Translations under genes and position numbers: made by a program
The notes under the pieces: generated by a model
Database searches by the model: none
Told to the model about the DNA's origin: nothing
What the model saw: the letters and a program-made list of their open reading frames with translations, nothing else
Shown here: piece by piece, positions 26,837 through 35,799 of the stretch
How positions within the stretch are numbered: position 1 is the first letter of the stretch
Layout: the number at the start of each line of letters is the position of its first letter
DNA from: Microcella alkaliphila
GTDB taxonomy: Bacteria > Actinomycetota > Actinomycetes > Actinomycetales > Microbacteriaceae
Direction of reading: 5' to 3'
Assembly (NCBI RefSeq): GCF_004216855.1
Contig: NZ_SGXT01000014.1
Span: forward strand, 124,001 to 188,000
DNA: 64,000 bases

Positions 26837-27526
26837 CTAGAAAATGTTGACGTCGAGCGGGATGCCCGGTCCGAAGGTGGTCGAAACAGACCCCTTCTGG
26901 ATGTAGCGACCCTTCGAGCTCGACGGCTTGAGGCGAACGACCTCGTCGAGCGCCGCCGTGATGTTCTCGGTGAGCTGCTCGGCGGTGAAGCCGGTCTTGC
27001 CCACGACGAAGTGCACGTTCGAGTGCTTGTCGACGCGGAACTCGATCTTTCCGCCCTTGATGTCGGTCACGGCCTTCGCGACGTCGGGGGTCACGGTGCC
27101 GGTCTTGGGGTTCGGCATGAGGCCACGGGGGCCGAGAACCTTACCGAGGCGTCCGACCTGGCCCATGAGCTCGGGCGTCGAGACGGCCGAGTCGAAGGCG
27201 GTGTAGCCACCGGCGACCTTCTCGATGAGCTCGGTGCCGCCGACCTCGTCAGCGCCGGCCGCGATCGCCGCTTCGGCCGCGGGGCCGGTGGCGAACACGA
27301 TGACGCGAGCGGTCTTGCCGGTGCCGTGGGGCAGGTTGACGGTGCCGCGCACCATCTGGTCGGCCTTGCGGGGGTCGACGCCGAGCTTCAGCGCAACCTC
27401 GACGGTCGAATCCATCTTCTTTGAGCCGGTTTCGCGGGCAACCGCGACGGCCTCGGCCGGGGTGTAGTACTTGCCGGGCTCGATCTTCTCGGCCGCGGCC
27501 CGGTAGGCCTTGGACTTCTGTGCCAT
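26837..27526 (-). CDS. rplA: Ribosomal protein L1
   Basis: 229 residues, normal length. Forms the L1 stalk of the large subunit. Recognised by [18 protein letters not shown], the conserved [22 protein letters not shown] centre, and [18 protein letters not shown] near the end. It follows rplK by 80 bp and precedes a strong terminator. Confidence 0.98.
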   Translation of the reverse strand: MAQKSKAYRAAAEKIEPGKYYTPAEAVAVARETGSKKMDSTVEVALKLGVDPRKADQMVRGTVNLPHGTGKTARVIVFATGPAAEAAIAAGADEVGGTELIEKVAGGYTAFDSAVSTPELMGQVGRLGKVLGPRGLMPNPKTGTVTPDVAKAVTDIKGGKIEFRVDKHSNVHFVVGKTGFTAEQLTENITAALDEVVRLKPSSSKGRYIQKGSVSTTFGPGIPLDVNIF

Positions 27527-27606
27527 GTTGTGTCTCCTGTAGGTGAAGAACGCGGTTGACGAGCCTGGCTGGCTCTCCCGCTGAGTGAAGGTGTGTGAGG
27601 CGTCGA

Positions 27607-28035
27607 TTACTCGACGGTGATGCCCATGCTGCGGGCGGTGCCGGCGATGATCTTCTCGGCCGCGTCGATGTCGTTCGCGTTGAGGTCAGCCTGCTTCTGC
27701 TCGGCGATCGCGCGAACCTGGTCGCGGGTGATCTTGGCCACCTTCACGGTGTGGGGGGTCGACGAGCCCTTGTTCACGCCCGCCGCCTTCTTGATGAGCT
27801 CCGCCGCCGGCGGGGTCTTCAGGATGAACGTGAACGAGCGGTCCTCGTACACGGTGATCTCAACCGGAATGACGTTGCCGCGCTGCGACTCGGTCGCCGC
27901 GTTGTACGCCTTGCAGAACTCCATGATGTTGACGCCGTGCTGACCGAGCGCCGGACCAATCGGCGGGGCAGGGTTGGCGGCGCCGGCCTGGATCTGCAGC
28001 TTGATGAGACCCGAAACCTTCTTCTTCGGTGCCAT
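27607..28035 (-). CDS. rplK: Ribosomal protein L11
   Basis: 142 residues. Starts [18 protein letters not shown], with the thiostrepton-loop proline motif [20 protein letters not shown] and the C-terminal rRNA-binding domain ([11 protein letters not shown]). GGAAAGAAAC precedes the ATG at 28035. It lies between nusG and rplA in the standard order. Confidence 0.98.
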   Translation of the reverse strand: MAPKKKVSGLIKLQIQAGAANPAPPIGPALGQHGVNIMEFCKAYNAATESQRGNVIPVEITVYEDRSFTFILKTPPAAELIKKAAGVNKGSSTPHTVKVAKITRDQVRAIAEQKQADLNANDIDAAEKIIAGTARSMGITVE

Positions 28036-28131
28036 GTTTCTTTCCTTACTGTCGTGCTGCATCCCCCGACTGAATCGATGGATGCTGCGCTCCCGCATAC
28101 GCGCCCATTGCGCGCCGCGGTGGTCGGGGTA

Positions 28132-29067
28132 CTAGAGCTTGGTGACCTGGTCGAACGAGAGCTCGACCGGGGTTTCGCGCTCGAAGAGCGAGACGAGCAC
28201 GGTGAGCTTGCCGCTCTCGGGCTTGATCTCGTTGATCGTGCCGGGGAGCCCGGCGAACGAGCCCTCCTTGATCGTGATGGTCTCGCCGATCTCGAAGTCG
28301 ACCTCGGCGGGGATGACGCGGGCGGCCTGACCGCCGGTCTTCTGCGTGCCGGGCTTGGCCGGGGCCTCCGCGACCTGCACGGTCGACTTCAGCATGTTGA
28401 ACGCCTCGTCGAAGCGCAGCGGGGTCGGGTTGTGGGCGTTGCCGACGAACCCGGTGACACCCGGCGTGTGGCGAACGACCGACCAGCTGTCTTCGTTCAG
28501 GTCCATGCGCACGAGCACGTAGCTGGGGATGCGCACGCGGTTGACGAGCTTGCGCTGGCCGTTCTTGATCTCGACGACGTCCTCCATGGGGACCTGCACC
28601 TCGTAGATGCTCTCCTCCATGTTCATCGAGATGCGGCGCGACTCGATGTTCGACTTCACGCGCTTTTCGAACCCGGCGTACGAGTGCACGACGTACCACT
28701 TGCCGGGCTTCATGCGCAGCTCGAGCTTGAAGTCTTCGTAGGGGTCGATCTCGACCTCAGCCGCGTCCTCTTCGGACTCGTCGTGCGTTGCTTCGTAGGC
28801 GGCGTCGGCCTCCTGGGCCGAGTCGATGTCGAGGGCGTCGTCGACGACGGCGTCGGCCTCGGGGTCGGCGGCGTTCTCGAGAGCATCGAGCAGGCCATCG
28901 AGGTCGGGCTCGGCCGACTCGTCGACGATGTGCATCGCGTTGTGCTCGGCCGGGTCAGCCGAGTGAATCTGCGAGTTGAGGACGTTGCCCTCTTGGGCCT
29001 CGTCTTCCTCGCTCGACTGCTCGGCTGCGGTCGCGAGGTCGATGTCGCGCGGCAGTTTGTCGCTCAC
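28132..29067 (-). CDS. nusG: Transcription termination/antitermination factor NusG
   Basis: 311 residues, longer than the E. coli protein because of an acidic N-terminal extension of about 125 residues, a feature of many actinobacteria. The NGN domain starts at KWYVVHSYAGFEKRVKSNIE, with the VLVRMDLNEDSWSVVRHTPG signature, and the KOW domain (GETITIKEGSFAGLPGTI) is at the C-terminus. I chose the GTG at 29067, preceded by GGAAAGAGAA; it lies 43 bp after secE. Confidence 0.96.
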   Translation of the reverse strand: MSDKLPRDIDLATAAEQSSEEDEAQEGNVLNSQIHSADPAEHNAMHIVDESAEPDLDGLLDALENAADPEADAVVDDALDIDSAQEADAAYEATHDESEEDAAEVEIDPYEDFKLELRMKPGKWYVVHSYAGFEKRVKSNIESRRISMNMEESIYEVQVPMEDVVEIKNGQRKLVNRVRIPSYVLVRMDLNEDSWSVVRHTPGVTGFVGNAHNPTPLRFDEAFNMLKSTVQVAEAPAKPGTQKTGGQAARVIPAEVDFEIGETITIKEGSFAGLPGTINEIKPESGKLTVLVSLFERETPVELSFDQVTKL

Positions 29068-29110
29068 AAGTTCTCTTTCCGTTGGCGGGTGGGTGGTGGC
29101 CGGGGCGGTG

Positions 29111-29383
29111 CTAGACCGCGCCGCCGAACACAAAGCCCACGAGGGTACCGAAGACAAGGTCGAGGCCCGAAACGATCGCCATCATGATGATGACAAACAC
29201 GAGCACGACGAGCGTGAACGTGATCAGCTCGCGGCGGGTCGGGGTGACGACCTTGCTCAGTTCGTTGAAGACCTGGCGGATGAACAGCGCCAGACGGCCG
29301 AAGGGTCCGCGCTTTTCGGCGCGCTCCTTCTTGGCATTGGCGACGATGTCCTCATTGGGTTCGTCGACGGCGTTCCTGGCCAC
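29111..29383 (-). CDS. secE: Protein translocase subunit SecE
   Basis: 90 residues with a single membrane helix near residues 54-78 (ITFTLVVLVFVIIMMAIVSG) preceded by the amphipathic FIRQVFNELSKVVTPTRREL segment that is conserved in SecE. Part of the SecYEG channel. The start is GTG at 29383 with GGGTGA about 9 nt upstream. It is downstream of tRNA-Trp and upstream of nusG. Confidence 0.96.
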   Translation of the reverse strand: MARNAVDEPNEDIVANAKKERAEKRGPFGRLALFIRQVFNELSKVVTPTRRELITFTLVVLVFVIIMMAIVSGLDLVFGTLVGFVFGGAV

Positions 29384-29428
29384 GTGTTAGTTCACCCTTC
29401 CTCGGTGTGCACGACATTCGTGCTTTGC

Positions 29429-29500
29429 AGGGCGGACAGGACTCGAACCTGCAACCTGCGGTTTTGGAGACCGCTGCTCTACCAATTGAGCCACCGCCCT
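29429..29500 (-). tRNA. trpT: tRNA-Trp (CCA anticodon)
   Basis: 72 nt. Acceptor arms AGGGCGG and CCGCCCT pair perfectly; the anticodon loop reads CTCCAAA with anticodon CCA; T-loop GTTCGAGTC. The 3' CCA is not encoded. The location upstream of secE-nusG is the conserved actinobacterial place. Confidence 0.96.
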
Positions 29501-29651
29501 TTGCGGGGGTTGAACCTGAACCTGGTCTGCATGCGACTCGACCGGGGATTCGGTCGACGGCACGACAAAGCTTGGCAGAGTTCAACTACCGTGCCCCAGT
29601 GTAGGCGACCGATCGGGGCGCGTCCAACCGGCCGCTCACTAGACTTCCGTC

Positions 29652-30860
29652 ATGGCTCCGACCCACTCCCGAATCGCCCGTCGTATCGCCGCCATCCGCG
29701 AATCGGCCACTCTCAAGGTCGATGCGAAGGCCAAGGCGCTGAAGGCCGCCGGCCGCCCCGTCATCAGTTACGCGGCGGGGGAGCCCGACTTCGCCACCCC
29801 CGAGCACATCGTCGAGGCCGCCGCCGCCGCGACGCACGACGTCAAGAACCACCGCTACACGCCGGCCGCGGGCCTCCCCGATTTGCGCGAGGCGATCGCC
29901 GAGAAGACGCTGCGCGACTCCGGCCTCGAGGTCAGCCCCGGCCAGGTGATCGTCACGAACGGCGGAAAGCAGGCCGTGTACCAGGCCTTCCAGACCATCG
30001 TCGACAACGGCGACGAGGTGCTGCTGCCCGCGCCGTACTGGACCACCTACCCCGAGGTCGTGCGGCTGGCCGGCGGAGTACCCGTCGAGGTGTTCGCGGG
30101 TGCCGACCAGAACTACCTCGTGACGGTCGAGCAGCTCGAGGCCGCGCGCACCGAGCGCACCAAGGTGCTGCTGTTCGTCAGCCCCTCGAACCCGACCGGT
30201 TCGGTCTACAGCCCCGAGCAGACCCGCGCCATCGGCGAGTGGGCGCTCGAACACGGCATCTGGGTGATCACCGACGAGATCTACCAGGCGCTCACTTACG
30301 ACGGCGAGAAGGCGGTGTCGATCGTCGAGGCGGTCCCCGCGCTCGCCGACACGTGCATCCTCGTCAACGGGGTCGCGAAAACGTACGCGATGACCGGATG
30401 GCGGGTGGGCTGGATGGTCGGGCCGCAGGATGCGATCGCGGCCGCCGCAAACCTGCAGTCGCACCTGTCGTCGAACGTCGCGAACGTGTCGCAGCGCGCG
30501 GCGATTGCGGCCCTGACCGGCCCACAGGATGCGGTGGCGACCATGCGCGAGGCATTCGACCGGCGACGGAAGGTGGCGGTTGCGGAGCTGAACCGCATCC
30601 CGGGAATGGTCACACCGACGCCGACGGGTGCGTTCTACGTGTACCCCGATGTGACGGAGCTACTACACCGCGAGTGGAAGGGCGTCACACCGACGACCTC
30701 GCTCGAGCTCGCCGACCTGATTCTCGAGAAGGCGGAGGTCGCGGCGGTTCCCGGCGAGGCGTTCGGCCCGAGCGGCTACCTGCGCTTCAGCTACGCGCTC
30801 GGCGACGACGAGCTGCGTGAGGGCATCCAGCGCCTGCAGCGCCTGTTCGGCGCAGAGTAG
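29652..30860 (+). CDS. aspC: PLP-dependent aminotransferase, aspartate aminotransferase-like (subgroup I-beta/gamma)
   Basis: 402 residues. Transfers amino groups between aspartate or related amino acids and 2-oxoglutarate. The family marks are [26 protein letters not shown], the substrate region [12 protein letters not shown], cofactor Asp/Tyr in [14 protein letters not shown]-lysine in [17 protein letters not shown] and the C-terminal Arg in YLRFSYALG. It lies divergent from tRNA-Trp/secE, and 5 bp ahead of an ABC exporter pair. The exact donor specificity is not predictable. Confidence 0.9.
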   Translation: MAPTHSRIARRIAAIRESATLKVDAKAKALKAAGRPVISYAAGEPDFATPEHIVEAAAAATHDVKNHRYTPAAGLPDLREAIAEKTLRDSGLEVSPGQVIVTNGGKQAVYQAFQTIVDNGDEVLLPAPYWTTYPEVVRLAGGVPVEVFAGADQNYLVTVEQLEAARTERTKVLLFVSPSNPTGSVYSPEQTRAIGEWALEHGIWVITDEIYQALTYDGEKAVSIVEAVPALADTCILVNGVAKTYAMTGWRVGWMVGPQDAIAAAANLQSHLSSNVANVSQRAAIAALTGPQDAVATMREAFDRRRKVAVAELNRIPGMVTPTPTGAFYVYPDVTELLHREWKGVTPTTSLELADLILEKAEVAAVPGEAFGPSGYLRFSYALGDDELREGIQRLQRLFGAE

Positions 30861-30865
30861 GCATC

Positions 30866-31747
30866 GTGTCCGCGCACGAGAACGTCGTCGAGGTGCGCGA
30901 CCTGCGCAAAACCTACGGTGACGTCGCCGCCGTCGACGGCATCAGCTTCGAAATCCACCGCGGCGAGACCTTCGCCCTGCTCGGCCCGAACGGCGCCGGC
31001 AAGTCAACCACGATCGAGATTCTCGAGGGCTACCGGGAGCGCACCTCCGGCGAGGTGCGCGTGCTCGGCACCGACCCGTGGCGGGCGAGCCTCGACTGGA
31101 AGGCGCGGCTCGGCATCGTCTTGCAGTCGAGCGGCGAGACGGGCGCCGTCACGGTGCGCGAGCAGCTCAGCCACTTCGCCGCCCTGTACCCAAACCCCCG
31201 CGATGTCGACGAGGTGATCGCGGCCGTCGGGCTCGAGCACAAGGCGAACTCGCTCATTCGCAAGCTGTCGGGCGGCCAGCGCCGCCGCGTCGACGTGGCG
31301 GTTGGCATCATCGGCCGCCCCGAACTGCTGTTCTTGGACGAGCCGACCACCGGCTTCGACCCCGAAGCGCGCCGCAGCTTCTGGCAGCTCGTGCGCACGC
31401 TGCAGTCGGAGGGCACGACCATCGTGCTCACCACCCACTACCTCGACGAAGCGGCCCAGCTCGGCGACCGGGCCGGCGTGATCGCCGGGGGAAGAATGGT
31501 GGACATCGCACCGATCGATTCCCTCGGCGGGGCAGATGCGCGCATCCCCATTGTGCGGTGGGTCGAGGGTGGCGAGGCGCGCGAGGAGCGCACGGCGACG
31601 CCGGGCGCGTTCGTCGCGTCGCTCATCGCCCGGCTGGGACCGGAGCCGGAGAACCTCGAAGTGTTCCGCCCGAGTCTGGAGGACGTCTACCTCGACCTCG
31701 TCGGCCACGAGCACGCCGCCGACCTGGGCCAGGAGGTGGCGTCGTGA
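30866..31747 (+). CDS. ABC transporter ATP-binding protein (DrrA/CcmA-like)
   Basis: 293 residues. Walker A GPNGAGKST near residue 38, signature LSGGQRRRVDVAVG, Walker B LLFLDEPTTGFDPEARR and the H-loop LTTHYLDEA. The C-terminal 60-residue extension is of the drug/antibiotic exporter class. The gene starts with GTG and overlaps the permease start by 4 bp (GTGA). The substrate is unknown. Confidence 0.92.
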   Translation: MSAHENVVEVRDLRKTYGDVAAVDGISFEIHRGETFALLGPNGAGKSTTIEILEGYRERTSGEVRVLGTDPWRASLDWKARLGIVLQSSGETGAVTVREQLSHFAALYPNPRDVDEVIAAVGLEHKANSLIRKLSGGQRRRVDVAVGIIGRPELLFLDEPTTGFDPEARRSFWQLVRTLQSEGTTIVLTTHYLDEAAQLGDRAGVIAGGRMVDIAPIDSLGGADARIPIVRWVEGGEAREERTATPGAFVASLIARLGPEPENLEVFRPSLEDVYLDLVGHEHAADLGQEVAS

Positions 31748-32553
31748 CGCGGGCGCTGCGGCTCGGCGCGCTGCGCGTCGGCTACGAGGTGCGGGCGTAC
31801 TTCCGCCAGGGCGACACGGTGTTCTTCACGTTCCTGTTCCCCGTCGTGCTGCTGACGATCTTCTCGGTCTCGTTCAGCGAGGCGAACTTCGGCCAGACCG
31901 CCGACGGCGACGAGATCACGGCCGCCTGGTTCTTCCTGCCGGCGATGCTCGCCGCGGGCGTGCTGCTGAGCGGCCTGCAGAACCTCGCGATCGACATCGC
32001 GGTCGAAAAATCGAACGGCACGCTCAAGCGACTGGCCGGCTCGCCGCTGCCCGTGACGAGCTACTTCATCGGCAAGATCGGGCAGGCGCTCGCCACGGGC
32101 ATCCTTCAGGCGTTCGTGCTGCTCATCCTCGCGTTCACCGTCTTCCGGGTGCCGCTGCCGGAGGATCCGGCGCTGTGGGGGCAGTTCGCCTGGATCTTCC
32201 TGCTCGGCGTGACCACCTCGGCGATCCTCGGCATCGCGCTGTCGAGCGTGCCGCGCAGCGGCGCCTCGGCGACGGCGGTCGTGATCCCAATCGTGCTCGT
32301 GCTGCAGTTCATCTCGGGCATCTTCCTGCGCTTCAGCGACCTGCCCGAGTGGCTGCAGCAGGTCGCCGCGATCTTCCCCGTCAAGTGGATGGCGCAGGGC
32401 ATGCGCAGCGTCTTCCTGCCCGACGAATTGGTCGTGCTCGAACCGAACGAGACGTGGAACCTGCCCGGCATCGCGCTCGCGCTCGGCATCTGGTTCGTCG
32501 TCGGGCTCGTGCTGACCGTGCTCACGTTCCGCTGGGTGCGGAAGAACCAGTAG
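31744..32553 (+). CDS. ABC-2 type transporter permease
   Basis: 269 residues with about six membrane helices. It has the ABC-2 hallmark AVEKSNGTLKRLAGSPLPVTSYF in the first cytoplasmic loop region and the periplasmic-end segment FPVKWMAQGMRSVFLP. It forms a two-gene exporter with the preceding ATPase; the GTG start lies inside the ATPase stop. A longer upstream in-frame reading is merely a shadow over the ATPase gene. Confidence 0.9.
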   Translation: MTRALRLGALRVGYEVRAYFRQGDTVFFTFLFPVVLLTIFSVSFSEANFGQTADGDEITAAWFFLPAMLAAGVLLSGLQNLAIDIAVEKSNGTLKRLAGSPLPVTSYFIGKIGQALATGILQAFVLLILAFTVFRVPLPEDPALWGQFAWIFLLGVTTSAILGIALSSVPRSGASATAVVIPIVLVLQFISGIFLRFSDLPEWLQQVAAIFPVKWMAQGMRSVFLPDELVVLEPNETWNLPGIALALGIWFVVGLVLTVLTFRWVRKNQ

Positions 32554-32556
32554 TCG

Positions 32557-33693
32557 CTACAGCTCGAGGCCGACGAACACCGGCTCGGGGTGCAGCATGA
32601 CCCCGAACTCGCTGAGCACCCGGGTTTGGATGTACCGCGCCAACTCGGCGATCTCGGCTGCCGTCGCCCCACCCGTGTTGGTGAGCGCGAGCGTGTGCTT
32701 CTTCGACACCGCGGCGCGCGAGGCGCCCAGCCGGAATCCGCGCGTAATGCCGGCGTGCTCGATCAGCCAGGCGGCGCTGAGCTTCACCGGGGCGTCGACC
32801 GGTTCGGGCGGCGGCACGGGCTCGTGGCCGAGCGGCACCGCCATCGCGGGCGGCTCGGGTACGGTCGACCAGCGCGGCGCATTCGACGGCAAGGTGCGGG
32901 CGAAGGCGGCGCTCACGATCGGGTTCGTGAAGAACGAGCCGGCGCTCACCGAATCGGGATCGTTCTCGTCAAGCACCATTCCCTTGGATGCACGCAAGCG
33001 CACTACGGCGGACCGCACGCCCGCAACGGGGGCGCGGTCACCGACATCGACGCCGAGCGCGTCGGCGAGCTGAGCGTACGCGACCGGCCGGCTGCGGGCA
33101 TCCTCGTTGCGTTCCAGGGCGAGGTCGACCGAGAGGACGATCCAGGGGCGACCGGCCTTGATGACGCTCGCGCGGTAGCCGAGCTCGAGCTCGGGGGCGG
33201 GCGCGCGGCGACGCTCCCCCGTCACGAGGTCGAGGATCTCGACGGCCACAAGGCTTTCAGACAGTTCTTGTCCGTAGGCGCCGATGTTCTGAATGGGGGC
33301 GGCGCCCGTCGAACCGGGGATGCCACTCAAGGCTTCGAGCCCTGCAAAACCCTCGGCGACGGTGTGGGCGACGAGGTCGTCCCACGGTTCGCCCGCCGCC
33401 ACGCGCAGCCGCACGGGTCGGCGCGAACCTTCGGCGTCGGGCAGGCGCTCGATGCCGCGCATGGCCACCCGAATGACCGTGCCGTCGATGCCGGCGTCGC
33501 CGACGAGCACGTTCGAGCCGCCACCGAGCACGAGCCATTCGTCGTCGTGCGCCTGCGCGTCGAGCACCGCCTCGACCAGCTCGTCGACCGTCGTCGCCTC
33601 CACCAGGCGGGCGGCGGGCCCGCCGACGCGCAGCGTCGTCAGGTCGGCGAGCGCCGTCGCGGCGTCGGCTGCGCCCTCGGCGTGCGGCGTCAC
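32557..33693 (-). CDS. murB: UDP-N-acetylenolpyruvoylglucosamine reductase
   Basis: 378 residues. Uses FAD and NADPH to make UDP-MurNAc for peptidoglycan. The FAD-binding motif VLGGGSNVLVGDAG, SGIPGSTGAAPIQNIGAYGQE, catalytic Arg/Tyr in LGYRASVIK, proton-donor Ser in VSAGSFFTNPIV and the last Glu in LHPEPVFVG are all present. The GTG start overlaps the hadB-like stop by 4 bp, so murB is translationally coupled to a dehydratase pair. It converges with the ABC permease, with only 3 bp between stops. Confidence 0.95.
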   Translation of the reverse strand: MTPHAEGAADAATALADLTTLRVGGPAARLVEATTVDELVEAVLDAQAHDDEWLVLGGGSNVLVGDAGIDGTVIRVAMRGIERLPDAEGSRRPVRLRVAAGEPWDDLVAHTVAEGFAGLEALSGIPGSTGAAPIQNIGAYGQELSESLVAVEILDLVTGERRRAPAPELELGYRASVIKAGRPWIVLSVDLALERNEDARSRPVAYAQLADALGVDVGDRAPVAGVRSAVVRLRASKGMVLDENDPDSVSAGSFFTNPIVSAAFARTLPSNAPRWSTVPEPPAMAVPLGHEPVPPPEPVDAPVKLSAAWLIEHAGITRGFRLGASRAAVSKKHTLALTNTGGATAAEIAELARYIQTRVLSEFGVMLHPEPVFVGLEL

Positions 33694-34109
33694 AGCGTGC
33701 GGATGCGCGCCTGCGCCTTGCCGAGGACCGTCTGGCCGCCGTACGAGACGGTCAGGTCGATGCGAGCCTCGTCGTCGTCGAGCGCGCCGACCGTGGCGAC
33801 GACCTGCACCACGGCACCATCGACCGGGTCGACGACGACGGGGCGCGTGAAGCGCACCTGGTAGTCGGAAACCCAGCCCCGCGCATCCAGCCAGTCGGTC
33901 ACGGTGCCGATCGCGACGCCCATCGTCAGCATGCCGTGGGCGAGCACGCCCGGCAGCCCGACCTGTGCGGCGACGTCGTCGCGGTAGTGGATGGGGTTGA
34001 AGTCGCCGCTCGCGCCGGCGTAGCGCACGAGCGAGTCACGGGTGAGGGTGAGGGTCTCGTCGGCCACGACCTGGCCGACCTCAAGGCTGAGGGTGTCGGC
34101 GATGCTCAT
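33690..34109 (-). CDS. MaoC-type hot-dog dehydratase, HadB-like
   Basis: 139 residues. Hydratase-2 motif YAGASGDFNPIHYRDDVAAQVGLPGVLAHGMLTMG with the catalytic Asp/His pair (D-x4-H). In mycobacteria HadB is the catalytic half of a 3-hydroxyacyl-ACP dehydratase heterodimer. Here it overlaps the HadA-like gene and murB by 4 bp on each side. Its actual acyl substrate in this non-mycolate lineage is unknown. Confidence 0.85.
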   Translation of the reverse strand: MSIADTLSLEVGQVVADETLTLTRDSLVRYAGASGDFNPIHYRDDVAAQVGLPGVLAHGMLTMGVAIGTVTDWLDARGWVSDYQVRFTRPVVVDPVDGAVVQVVATVGALDDDEARIDLTVSYGGQTVLGKAQARIRTL

Positions 34110-34555
34110 GCGCCATCCCCCCGCACGACGAGGGTCGACACGCTCGTGACGACGTGCTGGCCGGCGGCGTCGACCATGTCGGTTTCGCTCGTGACCATTG
34201 CGTTGCCGCCGAGCGTCTTCACGCCCGTCACGCGCAGCGTCGCGGTGAGTTCGTCGCCGGCGACGACCGGCCGCGTGTAGGTGAAACGCTGGTCGCCGTG
34301 CACGACGCGGCTGAAGTCAATGCCGGCGTCGGGCTCGGCGAGCAGCTGCTGCAGCGTCGCCTCGGCCACGACGATCGGAAAGGTCGGAGGCGCCACCACA
34401 TCGGCGAAGCCCGCGGAGCGCGCGGCCTCGACGTCGTGGTGCACGGCGGCGGATGCTCGGGTCGCGCGGGCGAATTCGCGCACCTTCTCACGCCCCACGA
34501 GATACGGGGCGACGGGCGGAAAGGTGCGCTCGGGCAGGTCAGGATTCACGGGCAC
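34106..34555 (-). CDS. FAS1-type dehydratase, HadA-like (MaoC N-terminal)
   Basis: 149 residues. A hot-dog fold protein beginning MPVNPDLPERTFPPVAPYLVGREKVREFA, the typical opening of actinobacterial HadA/HadC proteins, with VVHGDQRFTYTRPVVAGDEL. It lacks the catalytic hydratase motif and presumably pairs with the next gene's product to give substrate binding. The GTG at 34555 is preferred; a second GTG two codons later is possible. It is the first gene of hadA-hadB-murB. Confidence 0.83.
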   Translation of the reverse strand: MPVNPDLPERTFPPVAPYLVGREKVREFARATRASAAVHHDVEAARSAGFADVVAPPTFPIVVAEATLQQLLAEPDAGIDFSRVVHGDQRFTYTRPVVAGDELTATLRVTGVKTLGGNAMVTSETDMVDAAGQHVVTSVSTLVVRGDGA

Positions 34556-34587
34556 CCGGCCAGTCTAGGACGGGGCGGCAAACCCGG

Positions 34588-35529
34588 TCAGAAGAGCGTG
34601 GCGCCGAGCAGCCGGTCGAGCATCGCCCGGCCGAGCCGCTTCTCGGCAGCGTTGCGCGTGCGCGTGCCGCGCACCAGCAACTCGAGACCGCGTGTCGCCG
34701 CCACGGCGTTCAGCGCGGACTGGTCTCGATCGGTCGGCGTGCGCCCGTACCCGTGCAGGAACGCTGCGCGCAGCCACGGGGCATCGCGCCACGGTCCGTA
34801 CTCGAGCCACAGCAAGTCGACGATGCGGGGCTCGTGCTCGGCCTGCGAGAAGTCGATGAGGCGCACGTGGCCGCCCGGGTCGATGATCCAGTGCTCGGGG
34901 CGTAGTGCCCGGTGGGCGGGCACGTGATCGAAGACTCCGAGGTCGAGCGCGGTGGCGACGTGCTGCCGCGCCAGGTGGCGCTCGTCGGCAAGCCGCCATG
35001 CGCGCTCGTCGGCCGGGTCATCGCCGACGCCGAAGACGCGCTCGGCCTCGAGGCTCCAGCGCTCGAACTCGGCGGCGATGAGTCTGCCGAACCGGTCGTG
35101 ACGGCGCGGCGGCTCCGCGTCGTGAAGCTTTCGCACCAGTTCACCGAGCCGATAGTGGATGTCGGGGTCGGTCTCGTGGGGCGTGCCCGCGGCGGGCTCG
35201 CCGAGCAGGCGTGAGAGCACGAGCAAGCGCAGCCCGTCGTCGAGCGTGACGATGCGCGGGGCATCCCCGTGAAGGGCCACCGCATACTGCTGCAGCGACT
35301 CGCTCTCGCTGCGGTAGGGGCCGTCATCGCGATGCCATTTGACGACCGCCTGTTCGCCGCCGCGGGTGACGACGTGCAGCACGCGGGACGTCTTGTGCCT
35401 GCCCCAGTGCTCGACGACGACATCGACGGGGCCGAGGGTGCGGTGCACGCGGTCGAGCACCTCGGCGTCACTCGCGATGCGCGCGGCGGGGCGCGTCTCG
35501 GGCGCATTGGCACCAGCAATTGCGGTCAT
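34588..35529 (-). CDS. APH/choline-kinase-fold protein with altered catalytic loop
   Basis: 313 residues of aminoglycoside-phosphotransferase-like fold. The N-lobe lysine (AVVKWHRDD) and a following Glu-rich helix (RSESESLQQY) are visible. The catalytic loop, normally HGDxHxxN, reads HRALRPEHWIID: the catalytic Asp is Ala and the Mg-binding Asn is His, while the later metal Asp is kept (LIDFSQAE). It is therefore a candidate pseudokinase or an enzyme with a different mechanism. It is downstream of a 27-codon peptide gene on the same strand, separated by a hairpin. It could modify or bind that peptide. No substrate can be named. Confidence 0.7.
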   Translation of the reverse strand: MTAIAGANAPETRPAARIASDAEVLDRVHRTLGPVDVVVEHWGRHKTSRVLHVVTRGGEQAVVKWHRDDGPYRSESESLQQYAVALHGDAPRIVTLDDGLRLLVLSRLLGEPAAGTPHETDPDIHYRLGELVRKLHDAEPPRRHDRFGRLIAAEFERWSLEAERVFGVGDDPADERAWRLADERHLARQHVATALDLGVFDHVPAHRALRPEHWIIDPGGHVRLIDFSQAEHEPRIVDLLWLEYGPWRDAPWLRAAFLHGYGRTPTDRDQSALNAVAATRGLELLVRGTRTRNAAEKRLGRAMLDRLLGATLF

Positions 35530-35580
35530 CGCGATGCTCCCCTTCCGGCCGGAGGGTGCGGGCTTTTCGCCATTGGACCA

Positions 35581-35619
35581 CGAAACCCCGGTCTTCCTGC
35601 GGTGGAAGCCGGGGTTTCG
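35581..35619 (-). terminator. Hairpin between the short peptide gene and the APH-like gene
   Basis: CGAAACCCCGG (35581-35591) pairs with CCGGGGTTTCG (35609-35619); inside, CTTCC pairs with GGAAG. A long stable hairpin placed 47 bp after the peptide stop. It is either a terminator or an attenuator giving more peptide message than kinase message. There is no clear T-run. Confidence 0.7.
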
Positions 35620-35665
35620 GGTGAGGTCTCAGCGATGCAGCGCCGAGACAGAAGTCATGTGGGGA

Positions 35666-35749
35666 CTACTGGCAGCTCTCGCACTGCAGCAGGTCCATCG
35701 GGTCGACGGGCACTGCGTAGCCACCGACGGTGTCGTTTTCGTTGTCCAT
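35666..35749 (-). CDS. 27-residue Cys-containing peptide of unknown function
   Basis: A small gene with an excellent AGGAGG Shine-Dalgarno (35756-35761) 6 nt before the ATG, its own promoter and palindromic operator. The peptide begins MDNEND, is acidic, has a Gly-Gly-Tyr at positions 9-11 and ends LLQCESCQ with two Cys (23 and 26) in a CxxC arrangement. There is no signal peptide and no membrane segment. It resembles a RiPP precursor (acidic leader, Cys/Ser core) with the downstream APH-like protein as possible partner. Alternatives are a leader peptide for cysteine-dependent attenuation or a small metal- or redox-binding peptide. No homologue is known to me. Confidence 0.65.
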   Translation of the reverse strand: MDNENDTVGGYAVPVDPMDLLQCESCQ

Positions 35750-35799
35750 GTCGGGCCTCCTGTGTCTGATGGAATCCCGCCGTCCGGCGGTGGAGTTCC

